Source: Sphingobacterium oryzagri
GTDB lineage: Bacteria > Bacteroidota > Bacteroidia > Sphingobacteriales > Sphingobacteriaceae
Direction: 5' to 3'
DNA length: 64,000 bases
NCBI RefSeq assembly: GCF_028736175.1
Contig: NZ_CP117880.1
Span: 2,356,001 to 2,420,000, forward strand
Position 1 is the first letter of the stretch, and every line of letters starts with the position of its first letter. Below are positions 36,918 to 45,154 of this stretch, piece by piece. The notes under the pieces are model-generated. The model worked only from the letters and a program-made list of their open reading frames with translations. It did not search any database and was not told where the DNA came from. The position numbers were made by a program, and so were the translations under genes.

Positions 36918-37457
36918 AATACGCTTCGCTCGGCTCGCTAATGCGGGCGTCGGATTTCTCAATAAATAAGTTATTTGCGCAGCAAGTTCCTCTTTGATCC
37001 AGTCGTATTTGGCGCTGAGGTGGTGTAGTATATCCAAACAATTCACGCATACGGCAACCGGACAATCCTCGGCTATTATCCAGTCAAAACACCGTGCTAT
37101 CCATATTTCTTCTTGCTCACTTGTTGATTGGACGATATTATTGGACATTTTTGATACGCTCATGCCAATTTTCGTAAAACTCCGAATACAGCTCCAGTTG
37201 TGCAGCCCCGGCAAACGCTCCATAAACTCGTCATAAATCGGGACGATACAAGCCGGCGTTTTCAAAAAAGTATGTTCCAATAGCCATGCCGCGCGAAAGG
37301 CAATCTGGTGGTCTTTGTGATAAGCATATGCCAGTAAAAGCTTAACGGATAAGCCCTGCTGCTCAACAAAATTTAAGTCAAATATTTTAGCTTCGTAGGC
37401 GCGAATTCCTGTTTTCAAAAAAGCAAGGTGCTTTTTTTCCTCGTGCTTACTCGCCAT
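36900..37457 (-). CDS. HEAT/ARM-repeat-like protein of unknown function
   Basis: The 185-residue protein is all-helical in appearance, with repeated amphipathic helix pairs (FRAAWLLEHTFLK, PVAVCVNCLDILHHLSAKYD, RAKRILKRIL) that resemble HEAT or armadillo repeats. The ATG at 37457 (MASKHEEKKHLAFLK) was chosen. It overlaps the helicase stop codon by 11 bases on the same strand, so translation is likely coupled. Related genes sit after a RecD-like helicase in other Bacteroidota, as I recall, but no function is known to me. It may act as a scaffold. Confidence 0.75.
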   Translation of the reverse strand: MASKHEEKKHLAFLKTGIRAYEAKIFDLNFVEQQGLSVKLLLAYAYHKDHQIAFRAAWLLEHTFLKTPACIVPIYDEFMERLPGLHNWSCIRSFTKIGMSVSKMSNNIVQSTSEQEEIWIARCFDWIIAEDCPVAVCVNCLDILHHLSAKYDWIKEELAAQITYLLRNPTPALASRAKRILKRIL

Positions 37458-38871
37458 AAAATTTAGGATTAAAATTGACCAGAAATAATTGTTGTGTGGC
37501 ACGTGTTATGGCGGTATACAGCCAACGTAGAAACTCCGTATTGAGCATATCATCATTCAAATAACCCTGATCTACAAATACACAAGGCCATTGTCCACCT
37601 TGTGCTTTATGACAGGTAATCGCATATGCGAACTTGATTTGCAGGGCATTATAATATGGATCTTTTTTGATCGCTTCCATACGATCTTTTTTAAAGGAAA
37701 TATCGGCATAATCTTTCGCGATCGATGTATAGAGTGCCTGTTGTTGTTCATAAGGCAGATTTGGTGAATCGACATGCAAGCTATCCAGCAATACCCGGCA
37801 CTGCACGGGCTCCAGTTCGTCGTCGTCCATAAACTCCAAAGCGATGTCGGCAAAACGAAAACCGTGCTGCTCATGTACATTGGTCACCTTTCTCACTTTT
37901 GCAAGGTCGCCATTTGCAATAAAGTCAGTATTCTTTTCATCGTGCTGCTGCAACCAATGGTAATTATTACGTACCACCATAACGAGATCTCCGCCGGTAA
38001 TTTCTTCGTCTCGAAAAAGGATCTGATTACGAATATGCTGATTATATAGATTAGCCGATCGGTTGGAACGGCAGATTACAATAGCATTTTCAATAGAAAA
38101 CTTATCATAGCTATAATGCAACCCTTCGATAAGTCGATCACCGTTCATCCGAAAGATATCGGCAAATCCTTTGGTATGAAACTGCGGAAAAGGCAAGCTC
38201 TCTTGTTGCCGTTCCAGATCAATGTCATCGCGCACTTTGGTGGCGTTAAAAAGAATACCCGATGTTTTCTGTTGCCGCACAACTTCCCGAAGCTCGTAAT
38301 GAAAGGTTTGCAAATGATAATTGGCCGTAATATGCTCCGGATCTAGCGCCGGACTTTCCAGCATGCCCACTGGGGGAAGCTGTGCCGTATCGCCCACAAA
38401 CATGAGTGTACAATTTTTGCCCGATTGTACGTAACGAATTAGATCATCTAATAAACTTTTGGAAAAAAACTGCAAGCCATCATCCGAGATCATGGATGCT
38501 TCGTCTATGATAAATAAGGTTTGCTCGTGCAAGTTTTCAGCAAGTACAAAATCAAGTTCTATTGTCGATGCGCTTTTCTTCCGATAGATCTTCTTATGGA
38601 TGGTCAACGCCTTTCTCCCAGAATAGTGAGACATCACTTTTGCTGCGCGACCAGTAGGCGCTAAAAGCACCACACGCTTATTAAGCTGCGGAAGCACGTT
38701 AACTAGTGCACTGATGATCGTCGTTTTACCGGTACCGGCATAGCCCTTGAGCAAAAAGCAAGTAGCGGGATGAAAAGTGGTCAGAAATTCTTCCAATAAA
38801 GCAAACGCATGCCGTTGTTGGTCGGTAGGCGACCAGGCAAACTGTTTGATCAACAGGTTTTGGATATGCAT
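37447..38871 (-). CDS. RecD-like AAA superfamily 1 DNA helicase
   Basis: This 474-residue SF1B helicase has motif I (Walker A) KGYAGTGKTTIISAL, motif II in LFIIDEASMISDD, motif III in MFVGDTAQLPPVG, motif V/VI near YAITCHKAQGGQWPCVFVDQ and TAITRATQQLFLV. It resembles the helicase core of RecD2 and Dda without the long N-terminal extension of RecD2. It probably unwinds DNA 5' to 3' in repair or conjugal functions; no RecB/RecC partner is present. The ATG at 38871 was taken, because the upstream codons in frame are only GTG and TTG. It is divergent from the DUF3822 gene. Confidence 0.92.
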   Translation of the reverse strand: MHIQNLLIKQFAWSPTDQQRHAFALLEEFLTTFHPATCFLLKGYAGTGKTTIISALVNVLPQLNKRVVLLAPTGRAAKVMSHYSGRKALTIHKKIYRKKSASTIELDFVLAENLHEQTLFIIDEASMISDDGLQFFSKSLLDDLIRYVQSGKNCTLMFVGDTAQLPPVGMLESPALDPEHITANYHLQTFHYELREVVRQQKTSGILFNATKVRDDIDLERQQESLPFPQFHTKGFADIFRMNGDRLIEGLHYSYDKFSIENAIVICRSNRSANLYNQHIRNQILFRDEEITGGDLVMVVRNNYHWLQQHDEKNTDFIANGDLAKVRKVTNVHEQHGFRFADIALEFMDDDELEPVQCRVLLDSLHVDSPNLPYEQQQALYTSIAKDYADISFKKDRMEAIKKDPYYNALQIKFAYAITCHKAQGGQWPCVFVDQGYLNDDMLNTEFLRWLYTAITRATQQLFLVNFNPKFYGE

Positions 38872-38891
38872 CACCAAAGTTATTCAAAAGG

Positions 38892-38922
38892 TTGGTCAAA
38901 TCAATTGTAAAAGCTAATTTTG
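38892..38922 (+). promoter_or_regulatory. Promoter of the DUF3822-rsmD-coaD operon
   Basis: TTG at 38892-38894 and TAATTTTG at 38915-38922 are 20 bases apart, matching the Bacteroidota -33/-7 pattern. Transcription from here would begin near 38928 and favours the ATG at 38956. Confidence 0.65.
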
Positions 38923-38955
38923 TTATCTATAGGAATTTTATCGCCATACAATTAC

Positions 38956-39753
38956 ATGAAGTACACGTCAAACAATTTTCATCTACATTATATCCCGCAA
39001 TACCGCCTGCTCATTCAGTCGGATTTTTTGGAAGATACCTTACTGGTATTGGATGAATCAAATGAAATTCAAGCGTTATATTCCTATCCATCCAATAATC
39101 CCGATACCGAAGCGGCAAAATTACTGGGTTTGCCTTTTCAGGATGTAACGATCAGTTTGCCGTTGCAAAGCTTGGTGTTTGTTCCCACGGAAGTATACAA
39201 TAGTCGTGATATCGAGCATTACCAAGACTTTATGATCGATGAAAATAAGACGCGCACACAGACGTTTCATATCGAACAGCTTGGCATCACGGCGCTTTAC
39301 CAGTATGATTTGCTTTTGCGTAACCGTTGGGCAACCTTATTTCCGGCCGCGCGCTTGTTAAGCGATTCGCAGGTTATGCTATCCTCGCTGGCGACAGACC
39401 TTCCTGCGCAAGGAACTATTTTGGGTCTGCATGTCAAAGATAAACAAGTCGAACTCTTTGTGTTTAGCGCCGGCACACTCCAGCTTTACAATATTTTCGA
39501 CATCGAAACCCAAGACGATTTACAATATTTTATACTGCATGCCTGCAACACATTAGATATCGCTGCGCGCTTTGATAAGGTGATCCTTTCCGGAATAGAC
39601 AGCACGCATAATTTTGCCCATGTTGCCGGGCAATATACCGATTTAGCGGAGTTTTTCACACCTAAAACTACGGTGCATACTGCTGATGAGACTGTTGAAG
39701 CCAAAATCTCCTCGTTTAACCTGTTAGCCGATTATCCAACATGCGTATCATAG
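38956..39753 (+). CDS. DUF3822 family protein
   Basis: The 265-residue protein belongs to DUF3822, a Bacteroidota-specific family. As I recall, a Bacteroides member was solved and showed an actin-like ATPase fold, but the function is unknown. Visible features are the N-terminal NNFHLHYIPQYRLLIQSDFL and the later DDLQYFILHACNTL. The start at 38956 fits the promoter at 38892-38922. The longer version from a TTG at 38920 would begin within the -7 box. It overlaps rsmD by 13 bases, so it is coupled to rRNA methylation and CoA synthesis genes, a gene order widely kept in the phylum. Confidence 0.9.
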   Translation: MKYTSNNFHLHYIPQYRLLIQSDFLEDTLLVLDESNEIQALYSYPSNNPDTEAAKLLGLPFQDVTISLPLQSLVFVPTEVYNSRDIEHYQDFMIDENKTRTQTFHIEQLGITALYQYDLLLRNRWATLFPAARLLSDSQVMLSSLATDLPAQGTILGLHVKDKQVELFVFSAGTLQLYNIFDIETQDDLQYFILHACNTLDIAARFDKVILSGIDSTHNFAHVAGQYTDLAEFFTPKTTVHTADETVEAKISSFNLLADYPTCVS

Positions 39754-40292
39754 CAGGACAATTTGGCGGACTTCGGCTTAATCCGCCCAGCAACCTTCCG
39801 GTAAGGCCCACGACAGATATTGCCAAAGAAGCGTTGTTTAATATTTTGGAAAACAAGCTGACATTTGACACCTGTAACTGTCTTGATCTGTTTACCGGCA
39901 CCGGGAATATTAGTTTTGAATTGGCTTCACGCGGTGCAAATGCTGTGGATGCAATTGATATTCATTTCAAATGCCTGCAATATATTAAGGAAACAACCGC
40001 TAAGCTAAAGACGGATGTTATCACCACTCGCAAGGCTGATGTTTTAAAATATATCGCGAGCTGCAAGAAAAGCTATGATTTTATCTTTGCGGATCCACCG
40101 TATGACCTTGCTGCATTGCCGCAATTGGCCAATTTGATTTTAGAGAAAGGTTTGTTAAGCGCCGACGGTTTACTGGTTGTCGAGCACCCGTCTACGCGCA
40201 AGATGGATGAGTCTTCGTGCTATCTGGAAACTCGAAAATACGGATATTCGTCCTTTAGTTTTTACCAATCTACGCCAAATCAAACGTTATGA
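39741..40292 (+). CDS. rsmD: 16S rRNA (guanine(966)-N(2))-methyltransferase RsmD
   Basis: RsmD methylates G966 in the 30S decoding region using SAM. The 183-residue protein has the SAM-binding motif I DLFTGTGNISFELASRG and the catalytic DPPY at residues 118-121 (FADPPYDL), typical of N2-guanine methylases of this type. The N-terminal MRIIAGQFGGLRLNPP is family-typical. It overlaps DUF3822 by 13 bases and coaD by four. Confidence 0.95.
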   Translation: MRIIAGQFGGLRLNPPSNLPVRPTTDIAKEALFNILENKLTFDTCNCLDLFTGTGNISFELASRGANAVDAIDIHFKCLQYIKETTAKLKTDVITTRKADVLKYIASCKKSYDFIFADPPYDLAALPQLANLILEKGLLSADGLLVVEHPSTRKMDESSCYLETRKYGYSSFSFYQSTPNQTL

Positions 40293-40759
40293 AGAAGATA
40301 GCTGTTTTCGCCGGTTCTTTTGATCCGTTTACCCGCGCACACGAAGATCTCGTTCGCCGCGGATTACACCTGTTTGACGAGATCATCATCGCCATAGGTG
40401 TAAATAGTGCCAAAAAGGGGTTGATGCCTTTTGACGATCGTGAAGCCGGCATCGCCGAGTTATTTAAACAAGAGGATCGGGTCGTGGTGCGGCAGTTTAC
40501 CGGACTTACCGTTTCGTTTTGCACAGCGGTTGGTGCGCGCTATATGCTTCGCGGGCTACGCAATGGTAACGATTTCGAATTTGAAAACGCTATTGCACAA
40601 AATAATTTGCTGCTAGCGCCAGCCATCGAAACCTACTTTCTACTGGCGAAGTCTGGTTTGGGACATATTTCTTCGACGATCGTTCGGGATATATTTATCA
40701 ACGAAGGTGATGTCAGTGGGCTGGTTCCCTATGAGATCCTCTCTTTGATGAAAAAATAG
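40289..40759 (+). CDS. coaD: Phosphopantetheine adenylyltransferase
   Basis: CoaD joins ATP and 4'-phosphopantetheine to give dephospho-CoA, the fourth step of CoA synthesis. The 156-residue protein has the family N-terminus AVFAGSFDPFT and the C-terminal ISSTIVRD (the ISSTxxR motif). The T/HxGH nucleotide-binding motif reads T15-R16-A17-H18, with Ala in place of the near-invariant Gly; codon 17 is GCA. The rest of the protein is normal (YMLRGLRNGNDFEFENAIAQ), so activity is likely retained. Translation is coupled to rsmD by a four-base overlap. Confidence 0.95.
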   Translation: MKKIAVFAGSFDPFTRAHEDLVRRGLHLFDEIIIAIGVNSAKKGLMPFDDREAGIAELFKQEDRVVVRQFTGLTVSFCTAVGARYMLRGLRNGNDFEFENAIAQNNLLLAPAIETYFLLAKSGLGHISSTIVRDIFINEGDVSGLVPYEILSLMKK

Positions 40760-40788
40760 ATAACGCTCTAAAAGTGAGTAAAAGCGGT

Positions 40789-42093
40789 CTAGGTGCGACC
40801 TACTTTTACTTTTTTACCTTTTATCTTTTGATCCTTTGCAAGCTTGATGAGCTGAAGCGCGATGGAGCGTCTAACCGCAACAAAAGATTCTTTTTCTTTA
40901 ACCTCTATCAGTCCAACATCCTCTTTTTCCACATCGGGAAGATTTAATAGAAAGCCTACGATATCGACTTTATTGATTTTATCTTTCTTGCCACCTGTAA
41001 TGTATAATGTCGCAAAAGGCGAGTTGGGTGGCATAGGATAATCTTCCTCCAATTCTACGATTGTACTGTCAGCCGAAACGTAAGGATAATCTTCCTCTGG
41101 TTTCAGGATAACAAATACTTCGCCTTTGGCTTGCATACGCGCCGTCCGTCCATTACGATGGATAAAAGCATCTTCTTTATAAGGCAGTTGATAGTGAATA
41201 ATACAATCTACTTCCGGGATATCCAGTCCGCGTGCCGCCAGATCGGTCGTTATCAGTATCCTGTTGGAGTTGTTGCGAAATTTAAGTAACGCCAATTCGC
41301 GATCACTTTGTTCCAGACCACCATGAAAAAGATCGTGAATCACTTCGCGATCGTTCAACAAATCGCTGATGTGATCTACTGCTTCGCGATGATTACAAAA
41401 GATAATTGTCTTCTTGTCGCCGTTCAAGCACAGTAGCTTAAAAAGTACCTTCAATTTATGCTGTGCCGGTGCGATCACTTTTTTTATAACTAATTGTGGC
41501 GCAGAGGGCTTGTCGCTCGAAAAATCAACCGCAACATGATCGGTTACACCGGTGAAGTCCGGTATGTCCTCCATTTTGGTTGCCGATGTCAATACCCGAT
41601 GCTGCAAGTTTGTCAGCTTTTCAATGATGTAGACCATTTGTCCGTGAAAACCAAATTCCAGAGATTTGTCAAACTCGTCCAAAATCAACGTTTGAATATC
41701 AGCAGGAGCGATATGACCGCGCTCCAAATGGTAGGTTACGCGCCCGGGTGTGCCAATCAGTATTGCTGGTGCTTCGCGTAGTTTGTTGCGTTCTACTTTG
41801 GTATCGTTACCGCCGTATACACAAGTGACTTTAAAACCGGTATATACTTTTCTGACCACTTGTTCGATCTGCAAAGCAAGTTCGCGTGTAGGTACTAATA
41901 TTAAGGCCTGCGTGCGATTTGCTTGTTCGCTCAAGTGTTTGCCAATCAGAAGCGTAAAAGCCAGCGTTTTCCCCGTTCCGGTAGGCGAGTGTAAAATAAA
42001 GTCTTTTGACGGGTCGTATTGGTCAAGAACGGCCTGCTGCATGTCGTTTAATTCCGAAATTTGCAAGCGTTGTAAAATGTGCTGAAGCTCCAT
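40789..42093 (-). CDS. DEAD-box RNA helicase, DbpA-like
   Basis: The 434-residue SF2 RNA helicase has motif I SPTGTGKT (36-43), Ia PTRELALQ, Ib GTPGR, motif II DEFD (139-142, in place of DEAD), motif III SAT (170-172), IVa and V TDLAARGLD, and VI HRNGRTAR. The C-terminal about 80 residues form a DbpA-type RNA-binding domain (KVDIVGFLLNLPDVEKEDVG), which in E. coli binds 23S rRNA helix 92. A role in 50S assembly is therefore likely. The minus-strand -7 element TACTTTTG (42098-42105) ends four bases before the ATG, so the transcript may be leaderless. Confidence 0.94.
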   Translation of the reverse strand: MELQHILQRLQISELNDMQQAVLDQYDPSKDFILHSPTGTGKTLAFTLLIGKHLSEQANRTQALILVPTRELALQIEQVVRKVYTGFKVTCVYGGNDTKVERNKLREAPAILIGTPGRVTYHLERGHIAPADIQTLILDEFDKSLEFGFHGQMVYIIEKLTNLQHRVLTSATKMEDIPDFTGVTDHVAVDFSSDKPSAPQLVIKKVIAPAQHKLKVLFKLLCLNGDKKTIIFCNHREAVDHISDLLNDREVIHDLFHGGLEQSDRELALLKFRNNSNRILITTDLAARGLDIPEVDCIIHYQLPYKEDAFIHRNGRTARMQAKGEVFVILKPEEDYPYVSADSTIVELEEDYPMPPNSPFATLYITGGKKDKINKVDIVGFLLNLPDVEKEDVGLIEVKEKESFVAVRRSIALQLIKLAKDQKIKGKKVKVGRT

Positions 42094-42097
42094 CTGA

Positions 42098-42105
42098 CAA
42101 AAGTA
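42098..42105 (-). promoter_or_regulatory. -7 promoter element of the DEAD-box helicase gene
   Basis: TACTTTTG on the minus strand fits TANNTTTG exactly, followed by four bases and the ATG. Another near element (TAATTTTA) lies about 10 bases further upstream. Confidence 0.55.
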
Positions 42106-42150
42106 CTAAAATTATACTGGAGATTGGGTTTTCATTGTGACTCGTGTTTG

Positions 42151-42212
42151 TGATGACGTTTACTCCGTCATCGCAATGACGGTAAGGCGCTTACTTCGTC
42201 ATCGCGATGATG
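42151..42212. repeat. REP-like palindrome, unit C
   Basis: CGTCATCGCAATGACGG and CGTCATCGCGATGATG face each other across AAGGCGCTTACTT. The core from CATCGCAATGACGG through AAGGCGCTTACT to CGTCATCGCGATGA is nearly identical to that in the unit at 42328-42410. Confidence 0.75.
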
Positions 42213-42253
42213 ATACGCCCTACGTAAAAAACATCGATATCGAACACTTCGTT

Positions 42254-42280
42254 ATCGCGATGAGGCACGAAGAAGCGATC
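42254..42280. repeat. REP-like half unit, unit B
   Basis: ATCGCGATGAGGCACGAAGAAGCGATC repeats one arm of the palindrome at 42328-42410 with few differences. The opposite arm is absent. Confidence 0.65.
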
Positions 42281-42327
42281 TTTGGAATTTTTGGGTTTAA
42301 TAGGTTGATTGTAAGTTGTCGCATTAA

Positions 42328-42410
42328 GATTACTTCTTCGTCGTGCCTCCTCATCGCAATGACGGCAAGGCGCTTACTCCGTCATCGCGATGAGGTACGA
42401 AGAAGCGATC
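42328..42410. repeat. REP-like palindrome, unit A
   Basis: This is an imperfect palindrome of about 83 bases. The left arm reads CTTCTTCGTCGTGCCTCCTC then ATCGCAATGACGG; the right arm is its inverse (CCGTCATCGCGATGAGG then TACGAAGAAG). The centre is CAAGGCGCTTACT. Its arms carry the sequences seen in units B and C. Confidence 0.8.
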
Positions 42411-42456
42411 TTCTAATTACGCATGTGAAAAGAAGTGTCGGATGGATGATATCAAG

Positions 42457-42759
42457 CTACCAGCGTATAACATCTTTTTTGTACAAATCCTCCCAGAGCC
42501 GATTCATTTCATTTATTAACCTTTCTTTTTGCGCCCGATTTCCTGCTTTTATTCGTTTTTCTTCATCTATAGCTTCTTCAATGCGCGGGAAATTTCTGTA
42601 GTATACGAGCTTGAACTAGTTGTATCTTTTGGAAAAAGATGTCAGGTATTTATGGTGAACATGTTCATACATCCGTATTTGCAAATCGGATGTGACGCCG
42701 GTATACAAAGTTGTGTTGTTGAAATTTGTAGTGATATAGACAGTTCCATCAAATGACAT
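42457..42759 (-). pseudogene. GIY-YIG endonuclease domain gene, interrupted by one in-frame stop codon
   Basis: Read on the minus strand from the ATG at 42759, codons 1-47 give the N-terminal GIY-YIG half: MSFDGTVYITTNF, with TLYTGVTSDLQIRMYEHVHH as the YIG-like and following Arg/His region. Codon 48 is TAG (42616-42618). The same frame then continues for 52 codons with FKLVYYRNFPRIEEAI, EEKRIKAGNRAQKERLINEM and W..DLYKKDVIRW, ending in TAG at 42457-42459. The frame is otherwise intact, and the full length of 100 residues is right for the small single-domain GIY-YIG (YhbQ/UvrC-N type) proteins frequent in Bacteroidota. REP-like palindromes lie directly downstream. Either a recent nonsense mutation or a readthrough or sequence error explains the stop. 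Confidence 0.85.
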
Positions 42760-42878
42760 AAACATACAATAAGCTAATATACAATGGTACAACTTTTATC
42801 GTTATCTTAAATAGTATAAAAAAAAATCAAACTGATAAACCTCAGTTAATTAAAGTAATTAAGACTCCGTACAACGCA

Positions 42879-42911
42879 AAAAAGCGTCTACTTATATAGC
42901 AGACGCCTTTT
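42879..42911 (-). terminator. Terminator of the outer membrane protein gene
   Basis: GCGTCT at 42884-42889 pairs with AGACGC at 42901-42906, and flanking A and T runs extend the hairpin. It lies just past the stop codon of the gene ending at 42931. Confidence 0.65.
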
Positions 42912-42930
42912 AGGTATGTTTTAAAAGCGA

Positions 42931-43515
42931 TTAAAAGTAAAACTGTACGCCTAAACTAGGCGCTAACGAGTTTGCGTCTAAACCGAATGAATTTGTTGTA
43001 AGGTCGGTTGCTTTATCTTTGTAAGAGTCAAAATACAAACCACGAACTTTCAATTCGATACCCACTTTGCTTGTCGGGAAAAACGCAAAACCGGGTGCTA
43101 ATTCCACACCATATCGTTGGAATTTACGCTCTGTTTCAATGCCAGCAGCTTCGTTTGTTCTGTTACCCCATTGCATAGGAACAGATAATTGAGAAAAGAA
43201 TTTAAATTGACCTTCACCGATATAGTTTCTAACGAAAGGCGACACCTGGAAAGCACTTGTTTCGACTGTTGATGAACCATTTTCAGCTTTTCCCCAATTA
43301 TAGCCGATACCTGTACCCACAGCCCAGTTATCGCTTACAAAGTAACCAACAGTAGGATTGATAGAGAATGCGTTATTTTTTACATCCGTATCTTTTTCTT
43401 TCGAAGTTTCAAAACCTACTTGACCTCCCAAAATAAATTTACCTTTTTCTGTTTGCGCTTGTGAAGCTAATGTTAATGCGGTAACTGCGGTTAATGTTAA
43501 GAATAATTTTTTCAT
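42931..43515 (-). CDS. Outer membrane beta-barrel protein (OmpX/PorT-like)
   Basis: The 194-residue protein has a clear signal peptide (MKKLFLTLTAVTALTLASQA) and a small beta-barrel with about eight alternating strands (FILGGQVGFETSK, NWAVGTGIGYNWG, FQVSPFVRNYI), ending SLGVQFYF with the terminal Phe. The ATG at 43515 was chosen because it starts the signal peptide. A sigma-54-like element lies 60-75 bases upstream (43575-43590). Function is unknown; such abundant barrels are often structural or immune-evasion proteins. Confidence 0.88.
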   Translation of the reverse strand: MKKLFLTLTAVTALTLASQAQTEKGKFILGGQVGFETSKEKDTDVKNNAFSINPTVGYFVSDNWAVGTGIGYNWGKAENGSSTVETSAFQVSPFVRNYIGEGQFKFFSQLSVPMQWGNRTNEAAGIETERKFQRYGVELAPGFAFFPTSKVGIELKVRGLYFDSYKDKATDLTTNSFGLDANSLAPSLGVQFYF

Positions 43516-43574
43516 GATACTTGAAATTAAATTTGTTTTAAATATTTGACTATTCGTCATATGTGTTCAGTAAG

Positions 43575-43590
43575 TTCAATACTTGTGCCA
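43575..43590 (-). promoter_or_regulatory. Sigma-54-like -24/-12 element upstream of the outer membrane protein gene
   Basis: On the minus strand TGGCAC, five bases, then TTGAA gives the sigma-54 layout with an exact -24 box; the -12 box has GA where GC is usual. Transcription would start near 43565, about 50 bases before the ATG. Confidence 0.4.
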
Positions 43591-43951
43591 ATGAATTTAC
43601 TGTTTGTCATTACATTGTTTGTTTATGCAACTACTTGTTTTTCAAGTCGATTTCAATCGTAAGTAACTGGCTAAAAAGCCATTCTGTACAACCGCTAGTC
43701 TTAATAATAATTCACAATTAACTATCTGTTAGCTTATTATAAAGTAATCGTGAAATTTTGTCTGCAAATGGCAGTATGCGCGGAGTAATGGCAGAAGTAA
43801 CGGGATATTTTGGCAGTAGTAGAATTAAACTCACAGGCTAGTCCTTGCACAGATGAAGATAGGAGTAAGGCTTTCGTGTTATTTTATGGCTAACGCTTAT
43901 GGCAAAACGTTAATTTCTAGATGTTGGTTAAATAACAAACGGCTGTTAACG

Positions 43952-43981
43952 AAGAAAGCCCGGAAAAAACCGGGCTTTCTT
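43952..43981 (-). terminator. Terminator of grpE-dnaJ
   Basis: AAGAAAGCCCGG at 43952-43963 pairs perfectly with CCGGGCTTTCTT at 43970-43981 around a six-base loop, 20 bases past the dnaJ stop. Confidence 0.8.
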
Positions 43982-44001
43982 ACATGTATCAAAATAGAAA
44001 T

Positions 44002-45150
44002 TTATTCGAAATATTCTTTGATGCGTTCAAAGAACGACTTTTCACTTTTACCAGGTTGCGGCTTAAAGTTGGCCGAGTCCTTGAGTTTCTCCAACAATGA
44101 ACGCTCCTCTGGTGATACGGCTTTTGGTGTCCAGACATTGACGTACACCAATTGGTCGCCTTTGTGGTAAGAATTAACTTCAGGCACACCTTTTCCTTTC
44201 AAACGAAGGATTTTTCCTCCTTGCGTGCCTGGATCGATCTTAATTTTCGCTTTTCCATCGATCGTCGGAATCTCTACACTCGTTCCTAGCGCTGCATCTG
44301 CAAAGTTGATGTATAAATCATAGATGATATTGATGCCATCACGTTTCAATGTCTCGTGTTGTATTTCTTCGATCAGAATAATCAAATCGCCGGGAACGCC
44401 GCCGCGTGGAGCCGCATTACCTTTGCCGCTCATAGATAGTTGCATTCCTTCGCTAACACCTGCCGGAATATTAATCGCGATCGTTTCTTCGCCGCGTTCC
44501 AATCCTTCGCCTTTACAGGTAGTACATTTTGATGTAATTTCAACACCTTCACCGTTACAAGTAGGACAGGTACTGGTAGTTTGCATCTGACCGAGGATCG
44601 TATTGGTTACACGACGTACAGAACCCGCGCCACCACAAGTTTTACACGTATGATAAGCCGATTTATCTTTTGCTCCTGTGCCGCCGCACGTATGACAATG
44701 TACTTGTTTATTTACTTTTACCTTTTTCTCAACGCCTTTAGCAATTTCTTCTAAGGTCAATTTAACTTTGATACGCAGGTTAGAACCGCGCTGCACACGT
44801 CTGCCGCCGCCGCTGCGCGCGCCACCGCCGAAGAAACTCTCGAATGGACTTCCTCCGCCAAATATATCTCCAAATTGACTAAAGATGTCATCCATGTTCA
44901 TGCCACCGCCGCCAAATCCAGAAGCGGAGTTGCCGGAATGACCAAACTGGTCGTAACGCTGACGTTTTTCAGGATTGCTCAATATTTCGTAAGCTTCTGC
45001 GGCTTCCTTAAATTTTTCTTCCGCCTCTTTATCATCCGGATTTTTATCCGGGTGAAATTTGATGGCTAACTTGCGGTATGCCGATTTAATTTCAGAAGCG
45101 TCTGCAGATTTTGCAACGCCCAATACATCATAATAATCTCTCTTCGCCAT
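44002..45150 (-). CDS. dnaJ: Chaperone protein DnaJ
   Basis: DnaJ stimulates the DnaK ATPase and delivers unfolded clients. The 382-residue protein has the J domain (residues 1-70, HPD in IKFHPDKNP), a Gly/Phe-rich linker, four CxxCxGxG zinc motifs ([32 protein letters not shown]) and the C-terminal substrate-binding part. It is four bases downstream of grpE. dnaK is not in view, as is common in this phylum, where it lies elsewhere. Confidence 0.98.
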   Translation of the reverse strand: MAKRDYYDVLGVAKSADASEIKSAYRKLAIKFHPDKNPDDKEAEEKFKEAAEAYEILSNPEKRQRYDQFGHSGNSASGFGGGGMNMDDIFSQFGDIFGGGSPFESFFGGGARSGGGRRVQRGSNLRIKVKLTLEEIAKGVEKKVKVNKQVHCHTCGGTGAKDKSAYHTCKTCGGAGSVRRVTNTILGQMQTTSTCPTCNGEGVEITSKCTTCKGEGLERGEETIAINIPAGVSEGMQLSMSGKGNAAPRGGVPGDLIILIEEIQHETLKRDGINIIYDLYINFADAALGTSVEIPTIDGKAKIKIDPGTQGGKILRLKGKGVPEVNSYHKGDQLVYVNVWTPKAVSPEERSLLEKLKDSANFKPQPGKSEKSFFERIKEYFE

Positions 45151-45154
45151 TTTC

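Larger units (their letters stand above)
43516..44001. other. 486-base spacer between the outer membrane protein gene and dnaJ
   Basis: I see no credible gene. The spacer holds the dnaJ terminator (43952-43981) and a sigma-54-like promoter at 43575-43590 for the outer membrane protein gene. The rest is AT-rich. Confidence 0.65.

Noticed and set aside
42137-42601. A plus-strand open frame of 154 codons through the repeats
   Set aside because: Its first part is repeat sequence and its end is antisense to the GIY-YIG gene, which has clear domain sequence on the minus strand.
43853-44170. A plus-strand open frame of 105 codons near the dnaJ end
   Set aside because: It runs through the dnaJ terminator and into dnaJ antisense; no protein-like character and no promoter.
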